Origin: Anthopleura xanthogrammica | Lineage: Eukaryota > Cnidaria > Anthozoa > Actiniaria > Actiniidae | Assembly: GCA_964019055.1 (NCBI GenBank) | Contig: OZ025222.1 | Location: 2,619,746 to 2,683,745, forward strand | Direction: 5' to 3' | DNA length: 64,000 bases | In this document: positions 23,801 through 36,800 of the stretch, in pieces | Position numbering within the stretch: the first letter of the stretch is position 1 | Layout: every line of letters begins with the position of its first letter | Program-made: the position numbers and the translations under genes | The notes under the pieces: generated by a model | Database searches by the model: none | The model's input: only the letters and a program-made list of their open reading frames with translations | What the model was told of the DNA's origin: nothing

Positions 23801-26654
23801 AGCTAGGCCATTTTTACGTTTTCAAAGTATACTCACAGGTGCAGCCATAAAATTGAAGCCTCATGGAGATATGACCATACCAGCTCTTTGGGTTCACCCG
23901 AATATAGCGGGCGACGATTGCAGGTTCGAAGTTATGGCCCACAACAGTGTAACGGTCCACATTTCCCATGAACAGCTTAAGTTAGAAACCAGAATATATC
24001 AATATAAAAATATTGATTAATAAATAAATACATCACTTTTTATAGTGGGATACAAATTCAGTAAATGAATGCTGGTTTGCAATTTGGTCCACTAGCTGTT
24101 ACTCACACACAGTACCTCTACATTATATATTCTATGCATCCAATTCAACTCACATGTTGATTTTTACAATGGCATGATGTATGATTTTTGAATAATTTGC
24201 TTAAACAAGTTCTTCATCTCTATTTAGTCTATTCTTAAACAATACAGTTTCATTCTAGTCCTTAAATTCTATCCAACAATGAAATATTTCTTGGCTGGTC
24301 TAAGTCAGGGCACGACTGACTCTTGATCAAAGTTCAAGATTGGAAATTAGCGCGCATGCGCTAGCTTTGTGGAGAAAGGAACATGGAGAACATATTCATA
24401 TACACATTTACATTCAAAATTTTCTGGATTGTTTTCTTCTCATCCTTAGCTTTGTAAGTGTAATTTTCATACAGCTTTTTCAAAAAAGGTTGATGAAGGT
24501 TTTATTGCATGTTGCATGTTGCCTACCAAGCTTGAAATGTATTCTATTCGTATCTAAATGCCAGCACCAGATCACTATATGCTGGTAAATCCTGCAGACA
24601 GAGTTTGAGGAAATTCCATATTATTGTGCTTGAATTCACATCACCCATGCTGTATTTCGGGATTGGCACGCAACATGCAACAACACCTTCACCAGTCTTC
24701 TCTAAAAAGCTGTAAAATAGTGATTTACTCGATACTTGGAATCATTCTTTCTCGAGCTTTTACAAGTTATTTTCAAAATTTTCAAACTATTTACATGGTA
24801 TGGAAGTCGTTGGTTTTTCCAGTGGAGAAGAAAACAATCTTACCTTAGTACGTCCTCCAACAGCATAGGCTCTCCAAAACATCCCATCGTTACTATAGAA
24901 AACGTTGTACGTCTTTATCCATTGGTTGGCATCTTGTCGACCCTGTGTCTCGATTCGTTTTATCTCAACATTTCTACCAAAATCAACCTGAAGCCATTGA
25001 TTTAAGGTATTGCGACGTGCAGACCAGGCGCCAGTTCTTCCTCGTCCTGCATGGAAGTTAAGCCTGCCATTGGCTGCTCTGTGGCTCGAGTGCCAGATTG
25101 TGGAGGCAGACATTTGGTCATCTCTCATACTCAAAGGCTGCAAGCACGGGGGTACAGTAGGCTGAATAGCTGAAAAATTTAAATGAAGACATTTGAAAAT
25201 AATGCTATTTGCTGCGATTCTCAATATTCTGCATGCAACAAAATTTTCACTAAGCTATTATTTTTGAAATAGCTGTATACAGATAAAGTTGTAGCATGTA
25301 TCTTACCATGGGTGCAACCATAGACTTCCAATCTCATCGAAATGTGTCCATACCAAGACTTAGGACGGATCCGAATGTACCTTGCAATGATTGGAGGATC
25401 AATGACGTGGGCAGAAATTGTATTCCTGTCCTTATTTCCGTTCATAAGTGCATAATTCGAAAAGTGTACTCCATTGGTGCTGAACTCCATAAGGTAAGTC
25501 CTAACCCATTGGTTAGCATCTGAACGTCCTTGAGTAGCAATACGCGTTACCTTAGTAACCTTGCCCAAGTCTAATTGAATCCATTGACCTGCATCATTTG
25601 ACCTTGCAGACCATGCGCCAGTCTTGTGTCCAGATCTTGTAGTACCAAGTCTTGCTCTCTCTGGGCCATGATTGATATCCCATTTTGAGGAGACTGTGAT
25701 ACGGGAATCTGGGATAGCTCTGCTCTTCATTCCCAGGGGAGCGGCGCATTTCAAGGGTGGGACAATGAAACCTAGCAGGGAACAAAATGTTATAAAATGA
25801 CGCACCAGCCATTTTACTATTGATAAAGTGGGTTACAAAGGCAAAATTATCTCCTATAGTTCTCTGGGCACGAGCCAAGATGCTGAGATATATAGCAATT
25901 GCAAAAACTTGAACGAATTTTCTGAAAGCTTCTAGCTGTTAAATATACATAGGAATCAAAATGCTTGCACACGGCACGGCACATTTCTCAAAATCATACG
26001 TAAAAGGTAATAAAAGAGGCAATTTATTTTACTTCGATAACGCGGGGAGTGGTTGCCTCATAGTTCCTTTCACAGTTCCCTGCGCCATCTTGGAAGGTAG
26101 CCGTGCCTTTGCATCGAAACGAGACACGAAGTGACCTTGCGATGATAGAGACCATATAATTTTAGTTGGTGTAATGTCACATGACTTTGCTAACTTATTA
26201 AAATGTATATGTAACCAACTGAGCTACGCCTGCTCCGAAATTTGCTCTGTTGCTAAATCTTACCTTCACGGCAGCCGTAGATTTCAGCTCTCATTGAAAC
26301 ATGGCCATGAAATCGCTGGGGTAGGATTCGTACATATCTCGCAATAAACGGCGTCTCGAGTTGATGGTGCACCACGGTATAACGATCATTATTTCCTCGA
26401 AATAACTATTTAATGAATTAAAAAAAATCGTAACTTTTAGTCACGAGATATATTAGTGCTGTTTCTAAATTGATTGATAGGATGAACGTTTTCCAAATAT
26501 CATCATCATCATCATCATCATATTTCATCATTATCATCAGCATCATCATCATCATCTGTCATCATCACCATCATCATCACCAAAGTCATCATCATCATCA
26601 TCCATTATCATCATCATCCATTATCATCATCATCCATTATCATCATCATCATCT

Positions 26655-26718
<64 letters not shown>

Positions 26719-29700
26719 CCATCGTCATCATCCATCATCATCATCCATCATCATCACCATCATCACCCATCATCATCATCATCATCATCATCTTTCATCA
26801 TCATCATCCATCATCCTCCTCCTCCTCCTCCTCCTCATCATCATCATCCATAATTTCAAATAAGGACATTCGCTTACCCAAACCTTTCCCCTTTGTTCGT
26901 ACTTGTTCCAGAATATTCCATCCCTGCTGTAAGACAGCGAGTAGTCTGTAATCCATTGGTTATAATCCTCTCTACCTTGAGTAGCCACTCCTGTTACCTT
27001 TACGTTCTTGAGAAAGTCAATCTGCAGCCATTGGTGAGCGTCTCTCCTCCTTGAGGACCATCCTCCAGCTTTACCCGAATATCCTGATTCATATAATCTG
27101 GCATACGCTGCACGATGTCTTGAATTCCACTCAGAAGAAGCTGACATTTGGGCATCTTTAACGAGGCGGTTTTGCAGGCCAAGAGGAGAGGTGCATTTTG
27201 GTACGACTGGCGGCTTGAAATCTGAACCTATTTGAATCGTACAGAACTAAGTTATACAAAGATATTGCATGGAAGTAGATGCAAAGCCTCTCAACAATGC
27301 AACCCGAAGTCCCGCAGGGCTCGGTGTTGTATGTGACTAGAGTTTCTAGTTGGTTCTCTCCTGTCCTTCGAGGGTTTTTCTCCGGGTTCTCCGGTTTTCC
27401 TTCCTCCACAAAATATTGACTTTTAAATTCCATATCAATCATAGAACGAATGTCACAGGTTTGTTAGCCACTGGATATATGTGCTACTCTCATAAAAAAT
27501 TACGTTATGTGTGCAAACGTTCTCCGAATGCCCAGGTTATCAACTACCCAGAATTTTTTCAATTTGATGTATGTACAGCTATTTCAAAAAAGGTTGGTGA
27601 AGGCTTTTTTGCTTTTTTGCATGTTGCATATCAAGCCCGAAATGCAGTATGGGTGTTGTGAATCCAAGCAGCGAAAGGTCAAAACGATAAGGAATTTTAC
27701 CAAACTTTGTCTGCAGGTTTTTTCCAGAATATTTTCTTCTCTGCTGACATTATTTACATATGAATATAATACATTTTAAGCTTGGTAAGCAACATGCAAC
27801 ATGCAACATGCAACATGCAACAAAACCTTCCCCAACCTCTTTTAAAATAGCTGTATACGTATTTGTATTGGGTTTTGATTGAAAGTCATAAAGTAACCTA
27901 AAAAAAAGTTCTTACCGACACACGTGAAAAACGTCTGCGCATGCTCTAAGTCTGCATGCAAATTAGTCAAAAGCGTCTTCGTGCTATTGTAATAATATAC
28001 AAATTTGACTTTCACACTTGCCTGAAAAATAGTCTTTACAAAATGCCAAAACTTAAAGTCAGTTCTTAAAACTTAAGGCTAATTCTTTCATATTTCCTTT
28101 ATTAATGCAGTATCTTGGTCTCACAAAAGTATACCCGCGAAATTTTTTGTATACTCGGAGAAAACAAGCGTTTATTTTCTCCCTAAAACTCTTGTAAATT
28201 CTTGGAAAGCGTGCTGAAATGCACGCATGCGCAAACGTTTTTCTCTAGTGTCGTTCTTACCTGAAGTGCATCCATAAAGTTCAACCCTCATTGAAATACG
28301 GCTATACCAAGTGAGTGGACGTATTCGAACGTTACGAGCGTAGACAGCAACTGGGAGCGAATTGCTTACGACTGTGTGCTGGTCTCTGTTTGCAGCGAAT
28401 ATCTATTTTCGACGAAAAAGTATTTGTAAGATTGTATACAATATTTTACTGTGCGGCACTCCTGCCTGGACCACTTGTACAAAATTAACCAATCACAATG
28501 TAGAATGAAAACTGAAGCCAATCAGAAGAGAGGAGAATCAATAGCATATTGACCTCAGCCAATCATAATGTTTCTTCCCCACGAGTTGTAGATAACAACT
28601 AAATTGTCTGCAGAAATATAACCAGATCTTTGCCTCGGTGCTTTATCTTAATTGGCTTAATCAGTAGTCCCCTTCACAGTACTCTGCGCCATCTTGAAAG
28701 GTAGTCGGGCCTTTGCATCTAACCTTGCAATGATAGAGACCTTTTTTAAAGACTTGGACAATAAATCACATGTCTCTAGATCTATCATCGCAAGGTCACC
28801 GTTTGTCTCGCTTCGATGCAAAGGCACGGCTACCTTTCAAGATTGCGCAGGGAACTATTAAGGGGACTACTGGAATGCTTTGCAAAGATATAAATGCTGA
28901 TATACGCTATGATTGGTTAACCTTTTAAAAGTGGTCTAGGTTAATCATCTCTAATATTTGATAACATTTCAAAAATCGCCTTCGTTTTTAACATTTGGAT
29001 GGCCACTAACCTTTTGACGTCCTCCGATAGTGTAGGCTTGGAAGGTCGCTCCATCTAAACTGTACTCAAGAACATAGCTTGTCACCCATTGGCGGCTGCC
29101 ATGACTACCTTGAGTGGAAATTCTCGTTACCTTTGCAACCTTGCCAAAGTCGACCCCCAGCCATTGATGACGGTTATTGCGCAATGCAGTCCAAGCACCA
29201 ACGATTCTACCGCTCTTTTGTAATTGGAGTCGACCATATTTTGCACCATAGTAAGCGTTCAGTTCCGAGGAAGCAGACATCTGAGAATCTGGGATTGCTT
29301 TGCTTTCAACACCCAGAGGTTTCAGACAAGCTGGTTTTGGTGGAAGAGGGAAACCTAAAGCAAATTGAAAGGAATTGAATGAATTGCATTAAGAAATGTT
29401 GTCGAGTTGAATGAAATGGCGCCACAAGCTACTGTAAAGTTGGATTGCAATCATTCGCAAGAGAATGGAATAACAAAGTTATTTTGGCCATGTTAGTTGG
29501 CATAACAAAAGATGCTAACGCCTTGTTATGATGGCTTTGTTACCTGAAGTGCAGCCATACATCTCCAGCCTCATTGATATATGACCATTCCATGACTTTG
29601 GTCGAACGCGGATGTATCTGAAAGATATTGAGTAGAAGGTCTCAAAAGGATGTCAAAGCATCAATTTTTTGAAATCAAACCATGAAACAACCTCTGGGCT

Positions 29701-32700
29701 GATCTTATTCAGGGCAGTTTTATGGAAGGAGGTCGAAAAACCCTTGAATCAAGGGAGAGACCCAATCTCTAATCACTTGCGATGCTGAAGTGAGAAGCAA
29801 GTGCACTATTACTATACCACCCTTGATTCCCGAGACTAAATGTTAAAGCAATAAAGAGCGAAACAAGCCTGGCAAAACAGAGGTAGTCGAATACTTTCTC
29901 ATGCTTTTCGAGTACTACTGCATGTTTAGTGGTTTTTGCTCCCAGAGTGTTTACACAGAAGCGCGCATTTTATATTCCTTTTATAAAATGATAGGTAAAA
30001 TTCTACTATTAGAGTTGAGTTTACCGTGCTATTATAGGAGAAAGAAGAACGTACTACTGCATGTTTAGTGGTTTTTGCTCCCAGAGTGTTTACACAGAAG
30101 CGCGCATTTTATATTCCTTTTATAAAATGATAGGTAAAATTCTACTATTAGAGTTGAGTTTACCGTGCTATTATAGGAGAAAGAAGAACGTTGCCAACTA
30201 TGGTATTTCTGTCCGAGTTTCCTGTCAGGACCTTGCCTTTTTGGTAGTTCTCAAAATGGCTTCCATCTTGGCTGTATTGTAGGCTGAAGGTCTTCACCCA
30301 TTGGTTAGCATCTTGACGACCTTGAGTTGCAAATCTCGTAATTTTGACTGCTTTGCTGAAATCTATCTGTAGCCATTGGCCTGCATCGTTGCTTTTGGCT
30401 GACCATGCGCCTGTTTTGCTACCCGCTCTAACTGTACCGAGTCTTGCCCGGGATGGTGAATGGTTAGCATCCCACATGGAAGAGGCTGTGATACTGGAGT
30501 CAGGGATGGTCCTGCCTTGCATTCCGAGGGGAGTGACACAATGAAGCTCTGGTGGCACGAAACCTATTTGAAGCAAAATCGTACAAACAATACTGAGCTA
30601 TATAAAATCAGATTTAGAAATAGGTCAGAAAGAGTAACCTTAAAACCTCAAGGAGACAATACCGTAGTTCCCGCCAAAACTCCATCTTCATAGCCCATCG
30701 AAGGAGACTTTCGGTCTCAAAGGGCTTTTCTGTTATCCAAGCATTGAACAATATGGAATGTTTCAAACATTTCGGCTAGTTTTCTTGCACTTTATGCAAC
30801 TTGTACTTAATTGAATTCAATAACAAAAAGACAACCTACCTGAAGTGCACCCATAGAACTCAGCTCTCAAAGAGATGTGACCGTAAAACGTTGCCGGATG
30901 AATACGAACATAACGAGCGTAGATAGGTGGATTGATGGAGTTTACTACAACAGAGTTGCGGTCTGAATTGGCGCCATAAACCTGATAACAAAGAAATAAG
31001 GGCTCAATTACGGATTGGTGTGGCTTAATAGAGGCATGTTATAGAACAGGAACAGCTTGCATTGTCTTTTCATCTAGACACCCCGTTGTCGTACAGGTGG
31101 CGTAGCGTTGAGAGCGTTCGCCTATCGTCAATGCAAATCGGGTTCGAATCCCGCCGGGCTCGGTGTCGTATGTGAGTAGAGTTCTCTCCTGTGCCTCGAG
31201 GGTTTTTCTCCTGGTTGTCCGGTTTTTCTCCCTCCGCAAAAATCAACTTCTAAAATCTAATTCGAATTTTAGTAGAAGAATAGCTACTCTGTAGAGGTGT
31301 CACTGCTAAATCCCCATTTTTTTTCTTATTCAATGTTGACGTCCATTGAGTTTCTATCCAGAGCACCTAGACACTTGAGAAAAACGTTTGCGCATGCGTG
31401 CCTTTCAGCACGCTTTCCAAGAATTTACAAGAGTTTTAGTGAGAAAATAAATGCTTGTTTTCTCCCAGTATACAAAACATTTCGTGGGTATACTTTTGTG
31501 GGACCAAGATACTGTATTAATAAAGACAATATGAAAGAGTTAGCCTTAAGTTTCAAGAACTGATCTTAAGTTTTGGCATTTTGTAAAGACTATTTTTCAG
31601 GCAAGTCAAATTTGCATATTTTTACAATATAGCACGAAGGCGCATTTGACTAATTTGCATACGGGCTTAGAGCATGCGCAGACGTTTTTCACGCGTGTCG
31701 AGCACCTATAAAGCCGACATTAAATTCAGCACTCATAAAACACTATGATTACTGTATTAAATGAATAATATTGTATGGAAGTTATAGCTAGTAAGGTACC
31801 TCGGTCTTGTCGAAGAAGATTCCATCTCGACTGTAACTCAAATAGAAGCTTGTAACCCATTGGTTAGCTTCCTGTCTCCCTTGAGTGGCTACCTTTTGTA
31901 ACTTTGCCACTTTCCCAAAATCAATCTGAAGCCATTGATGAATGTTGTTGGATCTAGCAGACCATGCGCCTGTTCTTCCCCCACCCGACTGGAAGTAAAG
32001 CCTTGCGTTGGCTGCTCGATGGTTAGAGTTGTATTCAGAGGATGCAGTCATCTTTGAGTCTGGGACTTTTCCACACTGAAGACCTAGAGCGGACATACAG
32101 GTTGGAATAACTGGGGGCGAGAATCCTGAAATACAAATAGATTATCCGGTTAAAAAATCGATCATCTAGCTGGTAAATTTGAAAGGGGAAATGAGGGGAG
32201 AGCAAAGCAAAACAGAGCAGAGAGGACAGCAGAGGACAGCAGAGGACAGCAGAGGACAGGGGACAGCAAAGGAAAGCAAAGGACACCAAAGGAGAGCAAA
32301 GGATAAATCTCTTACCTTTGGTGCATCCATAGAACTCAAACCTTGCGGAGATATGTCCACTAAAGGTTTCAGGGTGAACTCGCAGATATCGAGCATATAT
32401 AGGCACCTCAAGCTTCTGTTCAACAACTGTATTACGATCTTTGTTGCCAACAAAAATCTAGTATATACATAAGAAAAAGAGGCAAGTTACATTTATATTC
32501 TAGCAATTCATTCTGGTCTTTCAAGTTGTACATTAAGTGCTTCCTTGCAGCCTGTGAGTTAGCCATGCCCTGACTTAGATCAGGCCAGAGGTTTTTTCAG
32601 GGTTTGATCTGTGAGTTAACCATGCCCTGACTTAGATCAGCCAAGAGGTTGTTTCAGGGTTCGACCTGTGAGTTAGCCATGACCTGACTTAGATCAGGCC

Positions 32701-33763
32701 AGAGGTTGTTTCAGGGTTCGATCTGTGAGTTAGTCATGCCCTGACTTAGATCAGCCAAGAGGTTGTTTCAGGGTTCGATCTGTGAGTTAGTCATGCCCTG
32801 ACTTAGATCAGCCAAGAGGTTCGATCTGTGAGTTAGCCTTGCCATCGATATCAATCCAGTGATAACAATCATGTTTGAACACAAACCTGTTTTCCCTTGT
32901 GTGCAATAGGGGTATACGCATCGTACAGCCCATCATCCTGACTATACGATAACCAGTAACTAGTGATCCACTGGTTAGCGTCTTGTCTTCCTTGACTTGC
33001 AACCCTTGTGATCTTGACTGCTTTTCCAAAATCTACTTGAAAGTATTGACCTTTGTCGTTGGAGCGCGCTGACCACGCCCCTTTATAGAAAGAAAAATGA
33101 CAATTGTATTTTACCACTGTCTTCATTGCTATGTGTTGATCGAGTCAACGTTTGCGACATGAAAATCGGGCAACGCACAGCCGCCAATCAAACAGTGTAT
33201 TACCTGAGTTTCACTCCCCAGGGGGCTTTACAGCATCTAGTTAGATACTTGTTTCCATAACCCAAAATGCCCTTGTCGAGAGAGGACTGGAATCTAACCC
33301 TAAACCTTACCCCAAACCTAACCAATCCTAGAATCGATTCCAGTCCTTTCTTGATGAAGGACAGGAAAGGAAGGCTATGGAAACAAGTGGTCACCGAGCA
33401 TCTACAGCAACGTAGTAGCGCATGCTCCCATGTCACCCACAAATTTTGTTGACTGTTCCCCAGTTTATTTTATCCATTTTCAACACTTCTTTTATGTTAT
33501 ATATTATACATTATATGGGATATATAGTTAGTTACCTGTCTTGCCACCTCCTGCTTTAAGGTGTAATCTTCCTCTTGCGACACCATGGTTGGCGGCCCAC
33601 TCGCTTGAGCCGCTGAGAGAGCCATCGGATATGGCTCCACTTTCCATACCAAGTGCTCGTCCTTCAACAGTGCATTCTGGTTCAGGTGTTGGTGGGGAGA
33701 TTCCTGTATAGAAATGAATCGTAGAACCATTCAACCATACTTAGTTTCTTTTCTCTTTATGTG

Positions 33764-33851
<88 letters not shown>

Positions 33852-36800
33852 CATGACTAAAGACTCATTTGTTAGAGCAAATCATTCATAATCTAACTGA
33901 AAAACTAAAAATGTGCACCTTTGAAAATATCGGAAATGTTTTTGAATGACATGGACTTTTATGCAACTCTATCTATGAATAGCTAACTTATAAATGTAAA
34001 TTAGTCTGTGCATGAAAAGAGTGTTATACATGGGTTAAAAAAGACTATAGGTCCATCAAACTGCGCATGCAAATAATTCATGATTCAACAGTCTTAGTTC
34101 CTTTTTTTTGAGCCCAGTAAAGAAAAGCTAATTCAATAACCGTATCCAGCTTTTCCTAAAGGTTTCATTTTTTTTTTTTTTTTTTGTGATTTCCTTCTAG
34201 GAATTTTATTTCATTTGCTCTACCTTGGCAAGAATCATCCAGAATAACTTGCAGCTTGTCCTTGAGATCTGAGAATCTGTCTACTTTAACAACATAGTGG
34301 GGATCTCCCATCGCAATCTGTCGCAGTTCGTCATAGTTGATTCCAGACCCAATACCCACTGCAACATTTCGTACATGTTTGGCCTAAAAGTAAAATTCAG
34401 AAAAAGAAAATAAAACACTAGTTCTTTTATTAAAGGACCTCTTTTTAACTCGGGTGTTTGAATAGACCTTTTTCCAAAATGGCAGCCGCAAATTCGAATG
34501 AGTTAAAATTAGAATGAGTGAAAAACCAATACCAGCACTAGAAAGAGCAACTTCACTTTAGTAACCCTCATCTTCGAATTAACTACCAAAACAATTATAT
34601 ATGATATAAATATTATAAATACAACTATAAATATATACTCAAGATTAGTTGCTTTACACATGGCTAGATTTATTTATTCGTATTATTTCATATTATTTAG
34701 TATCGTAATTAATATTTTTGTACCGCTCTTGATAAAACAATTACAAATGACAGTGTCTAACTCGAAAACTAAGTGTTAATTTAGACACTGACATTCCAAA
34801 AATTTACTAATATCAAAAATATACGAAAAGAAAAATGTAATTAAATGATTAATTTGTAATTAGAACATAAGTATTTAAAAATGTAAAAAGAATGTAAATA
34901 AAAAGTATTGTATTGTAATATCCGCCGAGAAAACTTTTTTTGTAAATCGACAAATTTACAGAACGTTTGTATGGTTGGGGGTATACGCTATATAATAATT
35001 TGAATGATAAAACAATTATTTAACTCGGTTATCACAAAATATCGTGATTTGTTAGTGTCTCGCAAGCAATTATTTGCCGATGCCAAAGGCAGCTCGCCAC
35101 TAACAAATCACGATATTTTGCTCAACCTCGTCCAATAATTGCTTATTATTATTTGAAACTGTGCACAGTTACTAATTCACTGATGGTATTTCATGTGAAG
35201 ACAAAATATTTTTTCAGTTCAAAATATTTCAAAAATATTTATTAAGTTTTTCCTTTATGCAAATAAAGAGCAACAGATATTGCATAAGGTCTATGGAGTA
35301 GACTTTCCAGCTGATCTGAGAAAAAATGTTAGCCAATCAGAATCGAGAAAATTTGCAAAACTGAGGTGTCATCCTTAGTCATCCGGCGACTCGGGAAACG
35401 GTTATTTCTTTATTTTATTCTCCCTTTCAATAATGAATATCATAGTAAATGTATGTGAAATATAAAAAACTTCTCCTGAGAATCTAGAATTATCTCAGAT
35501 ATAAACTTTTATAAGTCAATTTTCGCAAGCTTCATGACACCTCAGTTTTGCAGTGACATCATTTCTACGTCACTATTTCAGATCAGCTGGTTGTTATTAT
35601 TATAAGCATACTGAATAATACTCACCTGCAAAGGCCTCAACACCTGTGAGTAAGGTGCACTGCCACGGTTCGTCTTGCCATCAGTAAACACGATCAGAAT
35701 GTTATCCTTATCACTTCTGTCTCCTCCTGCAGGTGTGAAAAGCTGTTCTGCCGCCAATTTTAGAGCTCGATCCGTACGAGTCCAACCACCGGTGTATCTA
35801 ACAAGTAGAATTACATGTCACTATCATAAGCGCGCATCTTCAGGTATTTCACTGGAGTTTCTCGTCATAGCCGATGTTACATTTCAAATTACATAGTTTT
35901 AAACGTTTTTAATTTACTGTACCTCAAAAACGCAGGTAGGAAGGATCACTACATCATATAGATATATTACCTTGTTGAGCTTATACGAGCCATAATACTG
36001 TTGAAGTTATGGTAACGACTGTCAGACATTTTGAACTCCAATTTTGCTCCTCCGCTATAGGTGATAAATCCGAAGTGGGTTCCCTTTGAAGAGACCTGGA
36101 AATGCTTGATCAAATCTTGGATGAAGTTCAAAGCGGTTTTAAAGTTGTGGGCGCGCACACTGCCTGATGCATCGAGGATTATGCCGATATCCATAGCCTT
36201 GACACAAGCTAAACAAAATCACAGAAAACATAGTGAATTATTTCCCTTCACAATTCTCTGTGCCATCTTGAAAGGCAGCTGTGCCTTTGCATTAAAGTGA
36301 GACCATACGTGAACTGGCAATGATAGAGTAATGTGAATGATTGAGTGTCAAAAAAAGATATCCATAGCCTTGACACAAGCTAAACAAAATCACAGAAAAC
36401 ATAGTGAATTATTTCCCTTCACAATTCTCTGTGCCATGATTATGTGAATGATTGAGTGTCAAAAAAAGGTCTCTAGCATTGCGAGCTCACTATTCCTTCC
36501 CTTCGATGCAAAGGCATGGGTATACCTTTCAAGAAGGGGTAGGGAATTGTGAAAGGGACTATTTGCCCATAAAATCTATGCCGATCAGAAAAGAATACGT
36601 TTTTTTCACAGCTAAACAAACAGAATAATTTACTCACGAATTGGACAAGCTTCTTGTGCGCATGGCTGGGTTTGTTCAGCGTCTCCGACGCATTTCTTCC
36701 CGGCGCCCTGTGGAGCGGGGTTGTTACACAATCTCTGACGTACTTGAACTCCTCCTCCACACGTTGCTGAACAGGCTGTCCAGGGTTTCCATGGTGACCA

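Larger units (their letters stand above)
22824..25771 (-). other. F5/8C domains 6, 7 and 8
   Basis: Domain 6 is one exon (25307-25771), domain 7 two (24844-25169 and 23837-23975), domain 8 one (22824-23300). From here on single-exon and two-exon domains alternate. The acceptor for domain 8 (GATAAG|CTAAG) has a poor pyrimidine tract but is the only nearby one that keeps frame. The domain 7 donor is CACCT|GTGAGT. Confidence 0.75.
26264..29354 (-). other. F5/8C domains 4 and 5
   Basis: Domain 4: 29011-29354 and 28261-28402. Domain 5: 26878-27227 and 26264-26405. Both use the two-exon form. Domain 4 is the most diverged, with WLGVDFG and a GSHGSRQW turn. For domain 5 either acceptor at 27227 or 27221 keeps frame; the second gives the exon length seen in domain 4. 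A hAT-like MITE lies in the intron directly after domain 4. Confidence 0.78.
29544..32125 (-). other. F5/8C domains 2 and 3
   Basis: Domain 2 uses the common two-exon form (31800-32125 and 30840-30981), split after Lys-Thr-Glu. Domain 3 (30164-30563 and 29544-29617) is split much later, inside the ARYIR strand (donor CACG|GTAAAC, phase 2), so its first exon resembles the single-exon domains with the C-terminal strand cut off. A 139-bp tandem duplication covers the end of exon 30164-30563 and its donor. Confidence 0.8.

Noticed and set aside
26470..26853. Ser/Ile/His-rich plus-strand frame
   Set aside because: Translation of the (ATC)n repeat within an intron of the minus-strand gene.
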